Of a stretch of DNA of 50,944 bases, positions 19,354-27,258 are shown in pieces. The first letter of the stretch is position 1; the number at the start of each line of letters is the position of its first letter. Source of the DNA: Cellulophaga sp. BC115SP (GTDB taxonomy: Bacteria; Bacteroidota; Bacteroidia; Cytophagales; Spirosomataceae); the NCBI RefSeq assembly GCF_009905545.1, contig NZ_JAAALB010000044.1, forward strand, positions 1 to 50,944, written 5' to 3'. A program made the translations under genes and the position numbers. Under the pieces are notes generated by a model. It saw only the letters and a list, made by a program, of their open reading frames with translations, had not been told where the DNA came from and did not search any database.

Positions 19354-20568
19354 ATGTCCAAAATTAAAGCCTCTTTAACGGAGCGAACGTACTTAGTTAC
19401 CTTCGCTTTCGTTACCTCATTGTTTATGCTTTGGGGAATTGCACACGCCATGAGCGATGTATTAAACAAACATTTTCAAAATGTACTTCAAGTAAGCAAA
19501 GCCCAATCTGGTCTCATTCAATTATCCGTTTTTGGTGCGTATGCCATCATGAGTATTCCTGCTGGACTATTCATGAAGCGATTTGGGTATAAAGCTGGCG
19601 TATTGTTTGGCTTAGTCCTGTTTGCTTCGGGCACGTTCTTATTTGTTCCTGCTGCGAATGCCGAATCTTTCGGAATGTTTCGATTGGCCTTATTCATTTT
19701 AGGTTGTGGAATGGCGACGCTCGAAACGGTAGCACATCCCTTTGCAGCCGCTCTTGGCTCGCAAGAAACCTCAGACCAACGACTCAATTTCTCCCAATCA
19801 TTCAATGCTGTCGGAACGATTATTGGTCCTGCTATTGGATCCTATTTTCTATTGAGAGCTAGTGGAAATGAGGGAAATGATTTAGGTTCTGTAAAAAGTC
19901 TGTATGTTTCCATAGGAATAGCCATTTCTGTTGTTGCCGTATTATTCTCTTTTATTCAAGTGCCTAATTTAGAGGTTGGTCATCATGGTACTGAGTCAGA
20001 TACTACGGAGGAAGAGACTCCATTATGGAAACAAAAACATTTTATCTGGGCAGTCGTCGCACAGTTTTTCAATGTTGCAGCCCAAGCAGGAACATGGTCA
20101 TTCTTTATTAATTATGGACATGACGTCATGGGCTTTTCTGACGAACAAGCTGCTAATTACATGATTGTTTTTATGGCAATGATGGCGCTTGGTCGTTTTG
20201 TGGGGACTTTCCTGATGAAATTTATTGCTCCAAACAAGCTCTTAGGAATCTTTGCTACAGGTAGTATCATTGCTTGTCTGGTGGTAGCACAAGCTTGGGG
20301 TTGGATTTCTTACAGTGCCTTAATGATGATAAATTTCTTTTTCAGCATCATGTTTCCGACCATCTTTAGTTTAGGATTGAAGAGCCTAGGCAATCATACA
20401 CAACAAGGCGCGTCCTTTATTTCAATGGGCGTAGTCGGTGGTGCCTTTTTCCCTCTTCTGATGGGATTAGTTGCCAACCAGAATGTCGCTCAGGCATATT
20501 ATCTACCAATAATCTGCTATCTGGTTATTGCAGTTTTTGCATTTAGGTTATATAAAATAAAAAAATAA
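19354..20568 (+). CDS. MFS sugar:proton symporter, FucP-like
   Basis: Inner-membrane major-facilitator transporter of the FucP (fucose permease) type, about 12 hydrophobic segments. Family features are FVTSLFMLWGIAHAMSDVLNKHFQ in the first helix and GAYAIMSIPAGLFMKRFGYKAGVLFGL across helices 2-3. ATLETVAHPFAAALG...RLNFSQSFNAVGTIIGPAIG marks helices 4-5. The frame is open from a TTG at 19318, but the ATG at 19354 (MSKIKASLTERTY) gives the usual short cytoplasmic lead. Likely imports a monosaccharide released by the periplasmic hydrolases and handed to the adjacent ROK kinase. FucP relatives take several different sugars, so the substrate is open. Confidence 0.9.
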   Translation: MSKIKASLTERTYLVTFAFVTSLFMLWGIAHAMSDVLNKHFQNVLQVSKAQSGLIQLSVFGAYAIMSIPAGLFMKRFGYKAGVLFGLVLFASGTFLFVPAANAESFGMFRLALFILGCGMATLETVAHPFAAALGSQETSDQRLNFSQSFNAVGTIIGPAIGSYFLLRASGNEGNDLGSVKSLYVSIGIAISVVAVLFSFIQVPNLEVGHHGTESDTTEEETPLWKQKHFIWAVVAQFFNVAAQAGTWSFFINYGHDVMGFSDEQAANYMIVFMAMMALGRFVGTFLMKFIAPNKLLGIFATGSIIACLVVAQAWGWISYSALMMINFFFSIMFPTIFSLGLKSLGNHTQQGASFISMGVVGGAFFPLLMGLVANQNVAQAYYLPIICYLVIAVFAFRLYKIKK

Positions 20569-20576
20569 TACGAATA

Positions 20577-20583
20577 GGGTATC
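20577..20583 (+). promoter_or_regulatory. GGGTATC element upstream of GH43
   Basis: GGGTATC directly follows an A/T-rich run of mostly A and lies 160 nt before the GH43 start, immediately after the transporter stop. It matches the core of the elements before both fecR homologues and the LacI-type gene. The upstream TTTTTTAC block is not clear here, so this is the weakest member of the set. Confidence 0.35.
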
Positions 20584-20662
20584 TTAAGACCTGATTCTTC
20601 TCCTTATCTCAGAAACTCAATTCTGAATATATCAAAGTTACTTTTTCTATTTCAGAAAATTG

Positions 20663-20707
20663 ATTTCCCTTAAGCAAGTAAACCTTCATCACTTGTTTAA
20701 GGGAAAT
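20663..20707 (+). repeat. 17-bp hairpin upstream of GH43
   Basis: Arms 20663-20679 and 20691-20707 (ATTTCCCTTAAGCAAGT and its near complement) pair over 17 bp with one G-U pair and an 11-nt loop. An exact palindrome TTGATATATCAA follows at 20710-20721. No good T-run follows, so a leader or mRNA-stability structure is as likely as a terminator for the transporter gene. Confidence 0.5.
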
Positions 20708-20743
20708 TCTTGATATATCAATACTCGTCTTAATCTAAAATCA

Positions 20744-22387
20744 ATGGATTCATTCAAAAACCTACTTTTCAAAATAACGCTATTAGGAGGCTTATGCTTT
20801 AACGATAAAGCACTTCTGGCACAAAAGCCATTTGTATCAAAAGCGTGGGTGGCCGATAACGGAGATGGTACATACAAAAATCCTGTACTCCATGCCGACT
20901 ATTCCGATCCTGATGCCATTCGTGTCGGCAATTATTATTACTTGGTTGCTTCCTCCTTCGAAAATATCCCAGGACTACCGATTTTACGTTCCAGCGATTT
21001 GGTCAATTGGAAAATTATTGGAAATGCGTTGATAGTTCAAACGCCCAAAGAAGTTTTCGATACTCCACAACATGGAAAAGGGGTTTGGGCACCAGCCATT
21101 CGATATAACAAAGGTGAGTTCTTGATTTACTATCCCGATCCTGATTATGGAATTTATGTAATTCGTTCGAAAAATCCAGCAGGACCTTGGTCGACGCCAG
21201 TGTTGGTTGAGGCAGGTAAAGGATTGATTGACCCTTGCCCTTTTTGGGATGAGGATGGAAAGGCTTATTTAATTCATGGATTCGCGGGTAGTCGTGCAGG
21301 AATTAAGAGTTTTCTTGTCCTAAAATCATTGAGTGCTGATGGCTCGAAAGTACTGGATGCTGGTAAAATTATCATTGATGGACATGAAACAGACCCAACT
21401 TTAGAAGGACCTAAAATCTATAAACGAAATGGTTTTTATTACGTGTTTGCTCCTGCAGGTGGCGTGGCTACAGGTTGGCAATTGGTATTTCGTTCCAAAA
21501 ATATTTATGGACCCTACGAAAGAAAGGTTGTGATGGATCAAGGTAAAACGGCAATCAATGGTCCTCATCAGGGTGCTTGGGTGAGTACACCAACTGGAGA
21601 AGATTGGTTTTTACATTTTCAGGATAAAGGCGTATTTGGTCGAGTGGTACATTTGCAACCTATGTCGTTCAACAACGCTTGGCCAGTCATTGGCACAGAC
21701 CCCGATCATGATGGCAAAGGTGAACCTGTTACCACTTACAAAAAGCCCAAAAGTACCCTTCCAACGGTTATAGAGACTCCACAAGATACCGATGAATTCA
21801 ATTCGCTCGATTTGGGTTTACAGTGGCAGTGGAATGCCAATCCAAAGGTCACTTGGGCATTTATGTATCCTAGCAAAGGTTCTCTTCGCTTGTTTACTGA
21901 TAAAATTCCAGCTGGAGAAAACTTGTGGTGGACACCTAATGTACTTCTTCAAAAGTTTCCTGCTCCTGTTTTTACGGTTACCACCAAGTTGCAATTTACC
22001 CCATGTGAAAGGTTAATTAATGAAAAAGTAGGCTTGACTATTTTGGGTTTTAGCTATGCCAATATTGCCTTAAAATCGGCAAAAGATGGTGTTTGGCTCA
22101 CCTACACTACTTGCAAGGATGCTGACAACCACAAGCCAGAAACAGAAACCAAAATCAAATTGGTCGATCCCAAGCAGGCTATTTATTTGAGGCTTGCTAT
22201 GAAGGATGATGGATTATGCAAGTTTAGCTATAGTCAAGATAATCAGAATTTTACAGAAGTAGGGGAGGCGTTCCAATCAGAAGTTGGACGTTGGATAGGC
22301 GCTAAATTTGGGTTGTTCGCAACGCGTGAAGATACCATTAATGATGCAGGATTTGCTGATTTTGATTGGATAAGGGTTGAAAAATAA
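20744..22387 (+). CDS. GH43-family beta-xylosidase / alpha-L-arabinofuranosidase
   Basis: Five-bladed beta-propeller glycosidase acting on pentose-containing side chains or oligosaccharides. Signal-like N-terminus (about 1-27, ends LLAQ). The three GH43 acids are visible: base Asp55 in DYSDPDAIRVGNYYYLVASSF, Asp163 in LIDPCPFWDEDG, and acid Glu221 in DPTLEGPKIYKRNGFYYVFAPAGG. A C-terminal beta-sandwich follows (about 340-547), of the type common in GH43 subfamilies (NSLDLGLQWQWN...AKFGLFATRE...AGFADFDWIRVE). 547 residues is normal for the two-domain form. Begins 175 nt after the transporter and is followed 34 nt later by the heparinase-family lyase, probably co-transcribed. Specificity (xylose or arabinose) cannot be decided; the GH127 gene elsewhere in the locus makes arabinose attractive. 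Confidence 0.93.
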   Translation: MDSFKNLLFKITLLGGLCFNDKALLAQKPFVSKAWVADNGDGTYKNPVLHADYSDPDAIRVGNYYYLVASSFENIPGLPILRSSDLVNWKIIGNALIVQTPKEVFDTPQHGKGVWAPAIRYNKGEFLIYYPDPDYGIYVIRSKNPAGPWSTPVLVEAGKGLIDPCPFWDEDGKAYLIHGFAGSRAGIKSFLVLKSLSADGSKVLDAGKIIIDGHETDPTLEGPKIYKRNGFYYVFAPAGGVATGWQLVFRSKNIYGPYERKVVMDQGKTAINGPHQGAWVSTPTGEDWFLHFQDKGVFGRVVHLQPMSFNNAWPVIGTDPDHDGKGEPVTTYKKPKSTLPTVIETPQDTDEFNSLDLGLQWQWNANPKVTWAFMYPSKGSLRLFTDKIPAGENLWWTPNVLLQKFPAPVFTVTTKLQFTPCERLINEKVGLTILGFSYANIALKSAKDGVWLTYTTCKDADNHKPETETKIKLVDPKQAIYLRLAMKDDGLCKFSYSQDNQNFTEVGEAFQSEVGRWIGAKFGLFATREDTINDAGFADFDWIRVEK

Positions 22388-22421
22388 AACAGTAACTAAA
22401 CATTTTTCTTGAGTAAAATAG

Positions 22422-24701
22422 ATGAAGCATTATAAAAGATTAGTTTTCCTTTTCTTCCTCAGTACGCTGATGGGAGTGAGTGCTTTGGCACAGAAGCATC
22501 AAAAATTGTTTTTTACGCCAGAACGAATTTCGTTCTTAAAAAAACGAATTGAAACTGATGCGGAGGTTCGTAAAAACTGGGAAGAAGCACTGGCAGTCGC
22601 TAAGCATCAACTTGAAAAGCCTGACTTGGATAAAATTGATTATTTGAGTCTTGCTTACCTTATGACGGGTGAGCAAGTTTATGCTGACAAAGTAAAAGAA
22701 CAACTTTTGAAACTTTGTACCAAAAGCACATGGTCGAATCCTGAAATGTTGAAACGCCAACCAGCTTGGTCGTCCGATTTGCGAACAGCAGGTAATTGCT
22801 GGATTGTGACAATGGGCTTAGAGGGCGTCTATGACCAGTTGTCGAAGGACGATAGAAAAATTATTGTTTCAGGCTTGATGCGCATGGGTATTCGTCCTGC
22901 TTTGGACGAGTGGTTTTTGCCTGAAAAGAGAATCCATACGCTCAACTCTATGGGTCATAACTGGTGGTCATCTTGTGTATATATGGCTGGTGTGGCGTTA
23001 CTTTCGGTGAAGGATGAAGTTCCAGAATCAGCTCAATGGCTCAAAGATTTGAGTGCTTCTGCCGAAGAATGGTTTGGTTTTACGGGAGATCAATTACAGC
23101 ATAAAGTCAAAACTTGGGATGCGAAAGGTGGAATGTATGAAAGTGTAAATTACGCTTCTTTCGGCGTTTCAGAGTATCTTTTGTTTCGTTTGGCTTTTCA
23201 AAATGTTTTGCCTAAAGTAAAACAACCTGATATTCCTTTGCTCAAAAATATTCCCTCCTTTTTTATGAATGTGGGTTATCCTCGTGATGGAATGATGTAC
23301 TCGTTGACTTTTGGGGATAGTCATAAAAATATCGTAGGCGAACGACCAGTCAAATTGCTATGGGCATTGGGCTACCAAGATCCCAATGCTTTGTGGTATT
23401 TGAATAATATCGAAACGGGACAGCATCGTGAAGGTCTGGCAAAAAATGCGCCGATGGGCTTGATTTTTCATCCTGACTTTTCTAAATCGCCTGAATTACC
23501 CAATCTTCCAACTTCGCAATTATATGAAGATATGGATTGGGCAACGCTCAGGGATTCTTGGAAGAAAAATTCGACATTGTTGGCAGTAAAATCTGGTCAT
23601 ACATGGAATCACTCTCATGCCGATGTCAACTCTTTTTTGCTTTTTCACAAAGGCGAATTTGTTATCAAGGATGCAGGGCATAGCTGGTATGCCTCCAAAG
23701 AATATCCAGCCTATTTTTTTCAAAGCCCTGCGCACAACGTCTTGACTTTTAATGGAAAATATCAACCAACAGAACAACAATATCATGGAGCACCGCTCCG
23801 TGGCGAAATGTCAGAACTGTTAGACGCTGGCGATATTAAATATGTGATGTCGAACGGTACTGGACCTACGTCGTGGATTTACTCTCGAAATTTTCGCCAT
23901 TTTCTATGGATAGGTAAAGTCATTTTAGTCATTGACGACGTGAAAGCGCATGAAACAGGAAAATTTGAATGGTTATTGCATCCTGCTGGCGAATCTCAAA
24001 AAGTGCGTGGAGATATTAGTATCGTCAACAAAAAAGGAGCGGTATTGGTCAGACCACTTTTTCCAGAAACCTTAGTTGAAACAGGTTTTAACCATGATTT
24101 TCCTGAAAAAATGACGCTTAATGAAATCCTTGCCCCGAATGAAGAAAATGTAAAGGAGCAAGAAAAGTATTACAGTATTGGTTATCCAGAGCAAGTGCGT
24201 CAAACCAAATTTATCACCGCTATTATTCTTAAAGATTCCATCAACGATACCAATATTCCAGTAATTGAAAGAATGACAGGAGAGGATATGATTGGGGTGA
24301 AAATCAAGCAAGATGGTAAAGTCACAGATGTGTATTTGAATCTCAAAGCTGATGGTAGGTTGATGCACCTCAATAGTATCAAAACATTTGGAGGATACAC
24401 AACTGACGCCTACTTAACGGCAATTTCGTATCCTGAAAATGCGCCTAATACCATTTCAAGCTATTTTATTGGATACGGAAGCTTTTTAAGAAAGGATACT
24501 ATCAGCTTGTTTAGTTCATTATCTAAATTGTCATTAGTGGTCAAAGAAAAGGATGCCAAATATGATATCCAAGTGACTGGACAGCCATTGATTCGTGCAA
24601 CATTTTCAGCTTCTGAAAAACCCATAAATTTAAGTGTAAATGGGCAAATGCAGAAAGTAGACTTTCAAAAAGGAAATTTTTCTATAAATTTACAGAAATA
24701 G
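22422..24701 (+). CDS. Heparinase II/III-family polysaccharide lyase
   Basis: Two-domain lyase: an N-terminal (alpha/alpha)-toroid (about 30-370) and a C-terminal heparinase II/III-like beta-sandwich (about 380-650). Signal peptide at 1-23 (ends SALAQ). Toroid motif LNSMGHNWWSSCVYMAGVALL with GGMYESVNYASFGVSEYLLF; sandwich motif HTWNHSHADVNSFLLFHKGEFVIKDAGHSWYASKEYP (about 390-430), with the family's histidines and metal-site region. PL12, PL15, PL17 and PL21 share this layout; I cannot assign the family. In context it probably acts on oligosaccharides produced by the secreted lyase at 7956, giving products for GH88. Last gene of the run that starts at 15204. Confidence 0.88.
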   Translation: MKHYKRLVFLFFLSTLMGVSALAQKHQKLFFTPERISFLKKRIETDAEVRKNWEEALAVAKHQLEKPDLDKIDYLSLAYLMTGEQVYADKVKEQLLKLCTKSTWSNPEMLKRQPAWSSDLRTAGNCWIVTMGLEGVYDQLSKDDRKIIVSGLMRMGIRPALDEWFLPEKRIHTLNSMGHNWWSSCVYMAGVALLSVKDEVPESAQWLKDLSASAEEWFGFTGDQLQHKVKTWDAKGGMYESVNYASFGVSEYLLFRLAFQNVLPKVKQPDIPLLKNIPSFFMNVGYPRDGMMYSLTFGDSHKNIVGERPVKLLWALGYQDPNALWYLNNIETGQHREGLAKNAPMGLIFHPDFSKSPELPNLPTSQLYEDMDWATLRDSWKKNSTLLAVKSGHTWNHSHADVNSFLLFHKGEFVIKDAGHSWYASKEYPAYFFQSPAHNVLTFNGKYQPTEQQYHGAPLRGEMSELLDAGDIKYVMSNGTGPTSWIYSRNFRHFLWIGKVILVIDDVKAHETGKFEWLLHPAGESQKVRGDISIVNKKGAVLVRPLFPETLVETGFNHDFPEKMTLNEILAPNEENVKEQEKYYSIGYPEQVRQTKFITAIILKDSINDTNIPVIERMTGEDMIGVKIKQDGKVTDVYLNLKADGRLMHLNSIKTFGGYTTDAYLTAISYPENAPNTISSYFIGYGSFLRKDTISLFSSLSKLSLVVKEKDAKYDIQVTGQPLIRATFSASEKPINLSVNGQMQKVDFQKGNFSINLQK

Positions 24702-24708
24702 AAGTGTT

Positions 24709-24765
24709 AAAAGTTTCTTTTGATGGTAGGTATTCTGTGAGTATTTCAAAACAAAAGAAACTTTT
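24709..24765 (+). terminator. Long-stem hairpin after the heparinase-family gene
   Basis: Perfect 14-bp inverted repeat, AAAAGTTTCTTTTG and CAAAAGAAACTTTT, around a 29-nt loop, starting 7 nt after the stop codon. The right arm itself ends in CTTTT, giving a short U-run. Likely the end of the 15.2-24.7 kb transcript. Confidence 0.55.
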
Positions 24766-24843
24766 ACCAATATGAAAAACTCCATTTTTTATAAGTTAGT
24801 GGACAAAATTAAAATAATTTTACCTCCATTAAGCACTAAGCTG

Positions 24844-24952
24844 TAAGCTAAAAGTTGAAAAGTATTTCTCATGAAATAATCTAAGCTTTTTTGCCTAACG
24901 CCTACGGCTTACAGCCTAAAGCATATTAATGCAGCTTTATTTTGCATTAATA
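24844..24952 (-). repeat. Dispersed intergenic repeat, copy 2 (inverted relative to copy 1)
   Basis: On the minus strand it has a 10-bp stem (TATTAATGCA / TGCATTAATA, 24943-24952 and 24924-24933) with the loop AAAATAAAGC. It ends in AACTTTTAGCTTA (24844-24856). Both blocks and their spacing match copy 1 at 15023-15126. The two copies face each other across the GH88-to-heparinase gene run. Confidence 0.6.
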
Positions 24953-25025
24953 CTTAAATTAAGCCTATGAATTAATAAAGATTGATAAACCAAAACTATG
25001 AATGTCTAAACTTTAACTATTTTCT

Positions 25026-25655
25026 ATGAAAGTGAATGAAAATATACCTCGTGATGAAGCTCTATTAAGTGAATTATGGTTGCGATTTAAACAGGGAGAT
25101 GGAGAGGCTTTTGACCAAATTTTTGCTTTACGCTATCGCGAGCTTTTTAATTACGCCACTCGCTTCACCAAAGACCATGAGTTTATTAAAGATTGCTTAC
25201 AAGATTTGTTTCTCGAAATGTGGTCGCATCGTGAAGGATTAGTTGAAAATCCTTACGTGACGGTCTATTTGATTAAGGCGCTTCGAAATAATTTGTTTCG
25301 AAAACTGAAGCTAGAGAAACGACTTGGTGCACCCACAGACCTCAATGACGAACTTTATTTTTTAAGTGATGGTCAATCTATGGAATCAGAATGGATAGCC
25401 GCCGAGTTGTTGGATGAAAATGAACAAAGTATTCGCCAGGCAATTTCACAACTTTCGAAGCGACAGCAAGAAGTAATTTTTCTAAAGTACTACAAAGGGC
25501 TTTCCAATGAGGAAATAGCCACAATTATGGATATTGAAAGACAAACTGTTGCTAACTTTTTGCATCGTTCGCTCACGAATCTCAAACGCAGTTTGTTAAT
25601 GGTGGCAGAGTTTTTACTACTTCCATTTATCAAGTTTTTATATCTTGACTTTTAA
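25026..25655 (+). CDS. ECF RNA polymerase sigma factor, FecI-like (module 2)
   Basis: Second FecI-like ECF sigma factor in the locus, paralogous to the product at 200-829. Region 2 is LFNYATRFTKDHEFIKDCLQDLFLEMWSHRE; region 4 is LSKRQQEVIFLKYYKGLSNEEIATIMDIERQTVANFLHRSLTNLKR. The short hydrophobic C-terminal tail (LLMVAEFLLLPFIKFLYL) is common in Bacteroidetes ECF factors. Unlike module 1, the sigma gene here is codirectional with fecR and separated from it by 316 nt with its own promoter-like element. It presumably works with FecR homologue 2, though cross-talk between the two modules is possible because the fecR upstream elements match. Confidence 0.94.
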   Translation: MKVNENIPRDEALLSELWLRFKQGDGEAFDQIFALRYRELFNYATRFTKDHEFIKDCLQDLFLEMWSHREGLVENPYVTVYLIKALRNNLFRKLKLEKRLGAPTDLNDELYFLSDGQSMESEWIAAELLDENEQSIRQAISQLSKRQQEVIFLKYYKGLSNEEIATIMDIERQTVANFLHRSLTNLKRSLLMVAEFLLLPFIKFLYLDF

Positions 25656-25971
25656 ACAAATCACTCTTTTTTAACCTTACACGCTTGTAGTGTAACCTCC
25701 TCCTTATGTCTTTTTGTTGACCGAAGCTTGGCTTTGGTTATTGTCGTTTTAGCGAGTTTCATCAAAGAAAACCTTGATGTTAGACGGAGTAGTGAACGTA
25801 AAAAGAACTACTTACGATTCAGTAAGGGTACTTTTTATAGCCTAACGACAGTAAAAGGAGATTAATAATTTATAAGGTCAATTTTTTTACAAAAAAAATC
25901 ATTACAAAAGGGTATCAATAATTCAATAGCTACTATATCATACAAGAAAGGCTAATAACACAATTTTATCT
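25656..25971 (+). other. 316-nt structured intergenic region between sigma 2 and fecR 2
   Basis: No gene seen. The region is dense in short inverted repeats: TTACAC/GTGTAA at 25677-25695, ACCGAAG/CTTTGGT around 25720-25740, AGTAGT/ACTACT around 25790-25815, and GTCGTT near 25745 with AACGAC near 25850. The last pair would close a larger fold. The promoter-like element lies at 25883-25916. Possible uses are a terminator for the sigma transcript or a small RNA; no known RNA family is recognised. Confidence 0.4.
25883..25916 (+). promoter_or_regulatory. Putative ECF-type promoter element before fecR homologue 2
   Basis: TTTTTTAC (25883-25890), 19-nt spacer, then AAAAGGGTATC ending at 25916. The core ends 55 nt before the start codon, identical to the spacing at fecR homologue 1. 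The two-block form closely matches the element before the LacI-type gene. Confidence 0.55.
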
Positions 25972-27087
25972 ATGCAGAATTATATAGAATTTACGGTAAA
26001 AGATTTCATGTTAGATGATGCCTTTTGTCGATGGGTAATACAGAACTCAGAAACGGATAATCATTTTTGGAACAACTGGTTACTTGAAAATCCACACCAA
26101 ATCAAAAATGTAGAAACTGCCAAAGAAATTATTAAAAAGATACGTGCCGCCCATGAAGAAATTTCAGAAAGCGATTTGAATGCTGAAATTAGAAGGTTTT
26201 CAGATAGCAGAAAACTGTTGTCTGTGACACCTCAAATAGATTCACCAAAAGGACGTTTGATCGATTTTGCCAAATTATGGAAAGTAGCTGCCGTATTTTT
26301 AGTAGGAGTTTTTGGAGTAATATATCTGTCAAAGCAAACAGGTATCGATGAGTTTAGTTTTCAGAAAACCGCCTATAAAAAACGAACTGACGACAAGAAA
26401 GAGGTATTAGAAGAAGTCATTAACGACTCCGAAAAAACAAAGCTCGTGGATTTACCCGATGGCAGTCAGGTAACCCTATCAAAGCATAGTCGTGTTAGTT
26501 ATCCGAAGTCTTTTTCGGCTACCCAACGAGAAGTTTATTTGAGTGGAGAGGCTTTTTTTGAAGTATCCAAAAATCCTCATAAGCCTTTTGTGGTTTATGC
26601 CAATGAGCTAGCAACAAGGGTTTTAGGGACCAGCTTTACAATTAGTTCTTATGATAAAGAAGAAGAGGTAAAAGTGATCGTAAAAACAGGAAAAGTAGCA
26701 GTTTTTCCTTTGAATAACGAAGATGAAGTATTAGAAAAAAAGCCAGAGGTAATGCTTACACCCAATCAGAAGGTGGTTTTCAATCGAGTAGATAACCAAA
26801 TGAAACGGTCGATTGTCGCAACTCCTGAGCCTCTCAAAAGTATCGTGCCAACTAGTAAATATTTAGTATTCGAAAATACACCTGTTACACAAGTTTTTGA
26901 AAAACTGTATGAACTGTATAACATTCCAATGGTGTACGATAATACATTAATGGTCAATTGCCGAATCACGGCAGAACTTGGAAATCAACCATTATTTGAA
27001 AAGCTCGATTTGATTTGCAGAGCAATCGATGCCAAATATGAAGTGATAGATGGACAGATCGTGATTCATGGAAAAAAATGTAACTAG
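25972..27087 (+). CDS. FecR-family anti-sigma factor (module 2)
   Basis: Inner-membrane anti-sigma factor paralogous to the one at 1130. It opens with MQNYIEFTVKDFMLDDAFCRWVIQNSE, has a membrane segment near residues 105-120 (VAAVFLVGVFGVIYLS), and a periplasmic FecR domain (LVDLPDGSQVTLSKHSRVSYP...GEAFFEVSKNPHKPFVVYA...VLGTSFTI). The C-terminal DUF4974/STN-like domain ends LICRAIDAKYEVIDGQIVIHGKKC. Cysteines (NCRITAEL and the C-terminal KKC) match those of the paralogue and may form a disulfide. 371 residues. The start is the first ATG and aligns with the paralogue. The susC homologue follows after a structured 171-nt leader. Confidence 0.95.
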   Translation: MQNYIEFTVKDFMLDDAFCRWVIQNSETDNHFWNNWLLENPHQIKNVETAKEIIKKIRAAHEEISESDLNAEIRRFSDSRKLLSVTPQIDSPKGRLIDFAKLWKVAAVFLVGVFGVIYLSKQTGIDEFSFQKTAYKKRTDDKKEVLEEVINDSEKTKLVDLPDGSQVTLSKHSRVSYPKSFSATQREVYLSGEAFFEVSKNPHKPFVVYANELATRVLGTSFTISSYDKEEEVKVIVKTGKVAVFPLNNEDEVLEKKPEVMLTPNQKVVFNRVDNQMKRSIVATPEPLKSIVPTSKYLVFENTPVTQVFEKLYELYNIPMVYDNTLMVNCRITAELGNQPLFEKLDLICRAIDAKYEVIDGQIVIHGKKCN

Positions 27088-27134
27088 CCTTCAAATAGTT
27101 CTATACCAGTTTCATTACCCATTTCAACAAAAAA

Positions 27135-27228
27135 GTCGAAGGTGTAGCAGCACCTTCGACTGAGGTTTCCCTACATGTTGCGCTAACAACTTCCGACCTA
27201 CGCTAATAGGTTGGGCAGGGATTTTTTT
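27135..27228 (+). ncRNA. Structured susC leader RNA, copy 2
   Basis: A perfect 10-bp hairpin, GTCGAAGGTG / CACCTTCGAC (27135-27144, 27151-27160, loop TAGCAG), is followed by a domain closed by TCCCT (27168-27172) and AGGGA (27217-27221). This encloses GTTG/CAAC and CCGACCT/AGGTTGG hairpins and runs into TTTTTTT (27222-27228). The layout parallels the leader at 2309-2404, with the first hairpin 124 nt before the start codon. The closing stem plus T-run looks like an attenuator terminator. Confidence 0.6.
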
Positions 27229-27258
27229 GCTAAAACTTAACAAAAGACAAAACAAGTT

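Larger units (their letters stand above)
24702..25025. other. 324-nt intergenic region before sigma factor 2
   Basis: Holds the hairpin at 24709-24765 and the inverted dispersed repeat at 24844-24952. No open frame with a recognisable product is seen, and no clear -7/-33 pair before the sigma gene. Confidence 0.55.
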
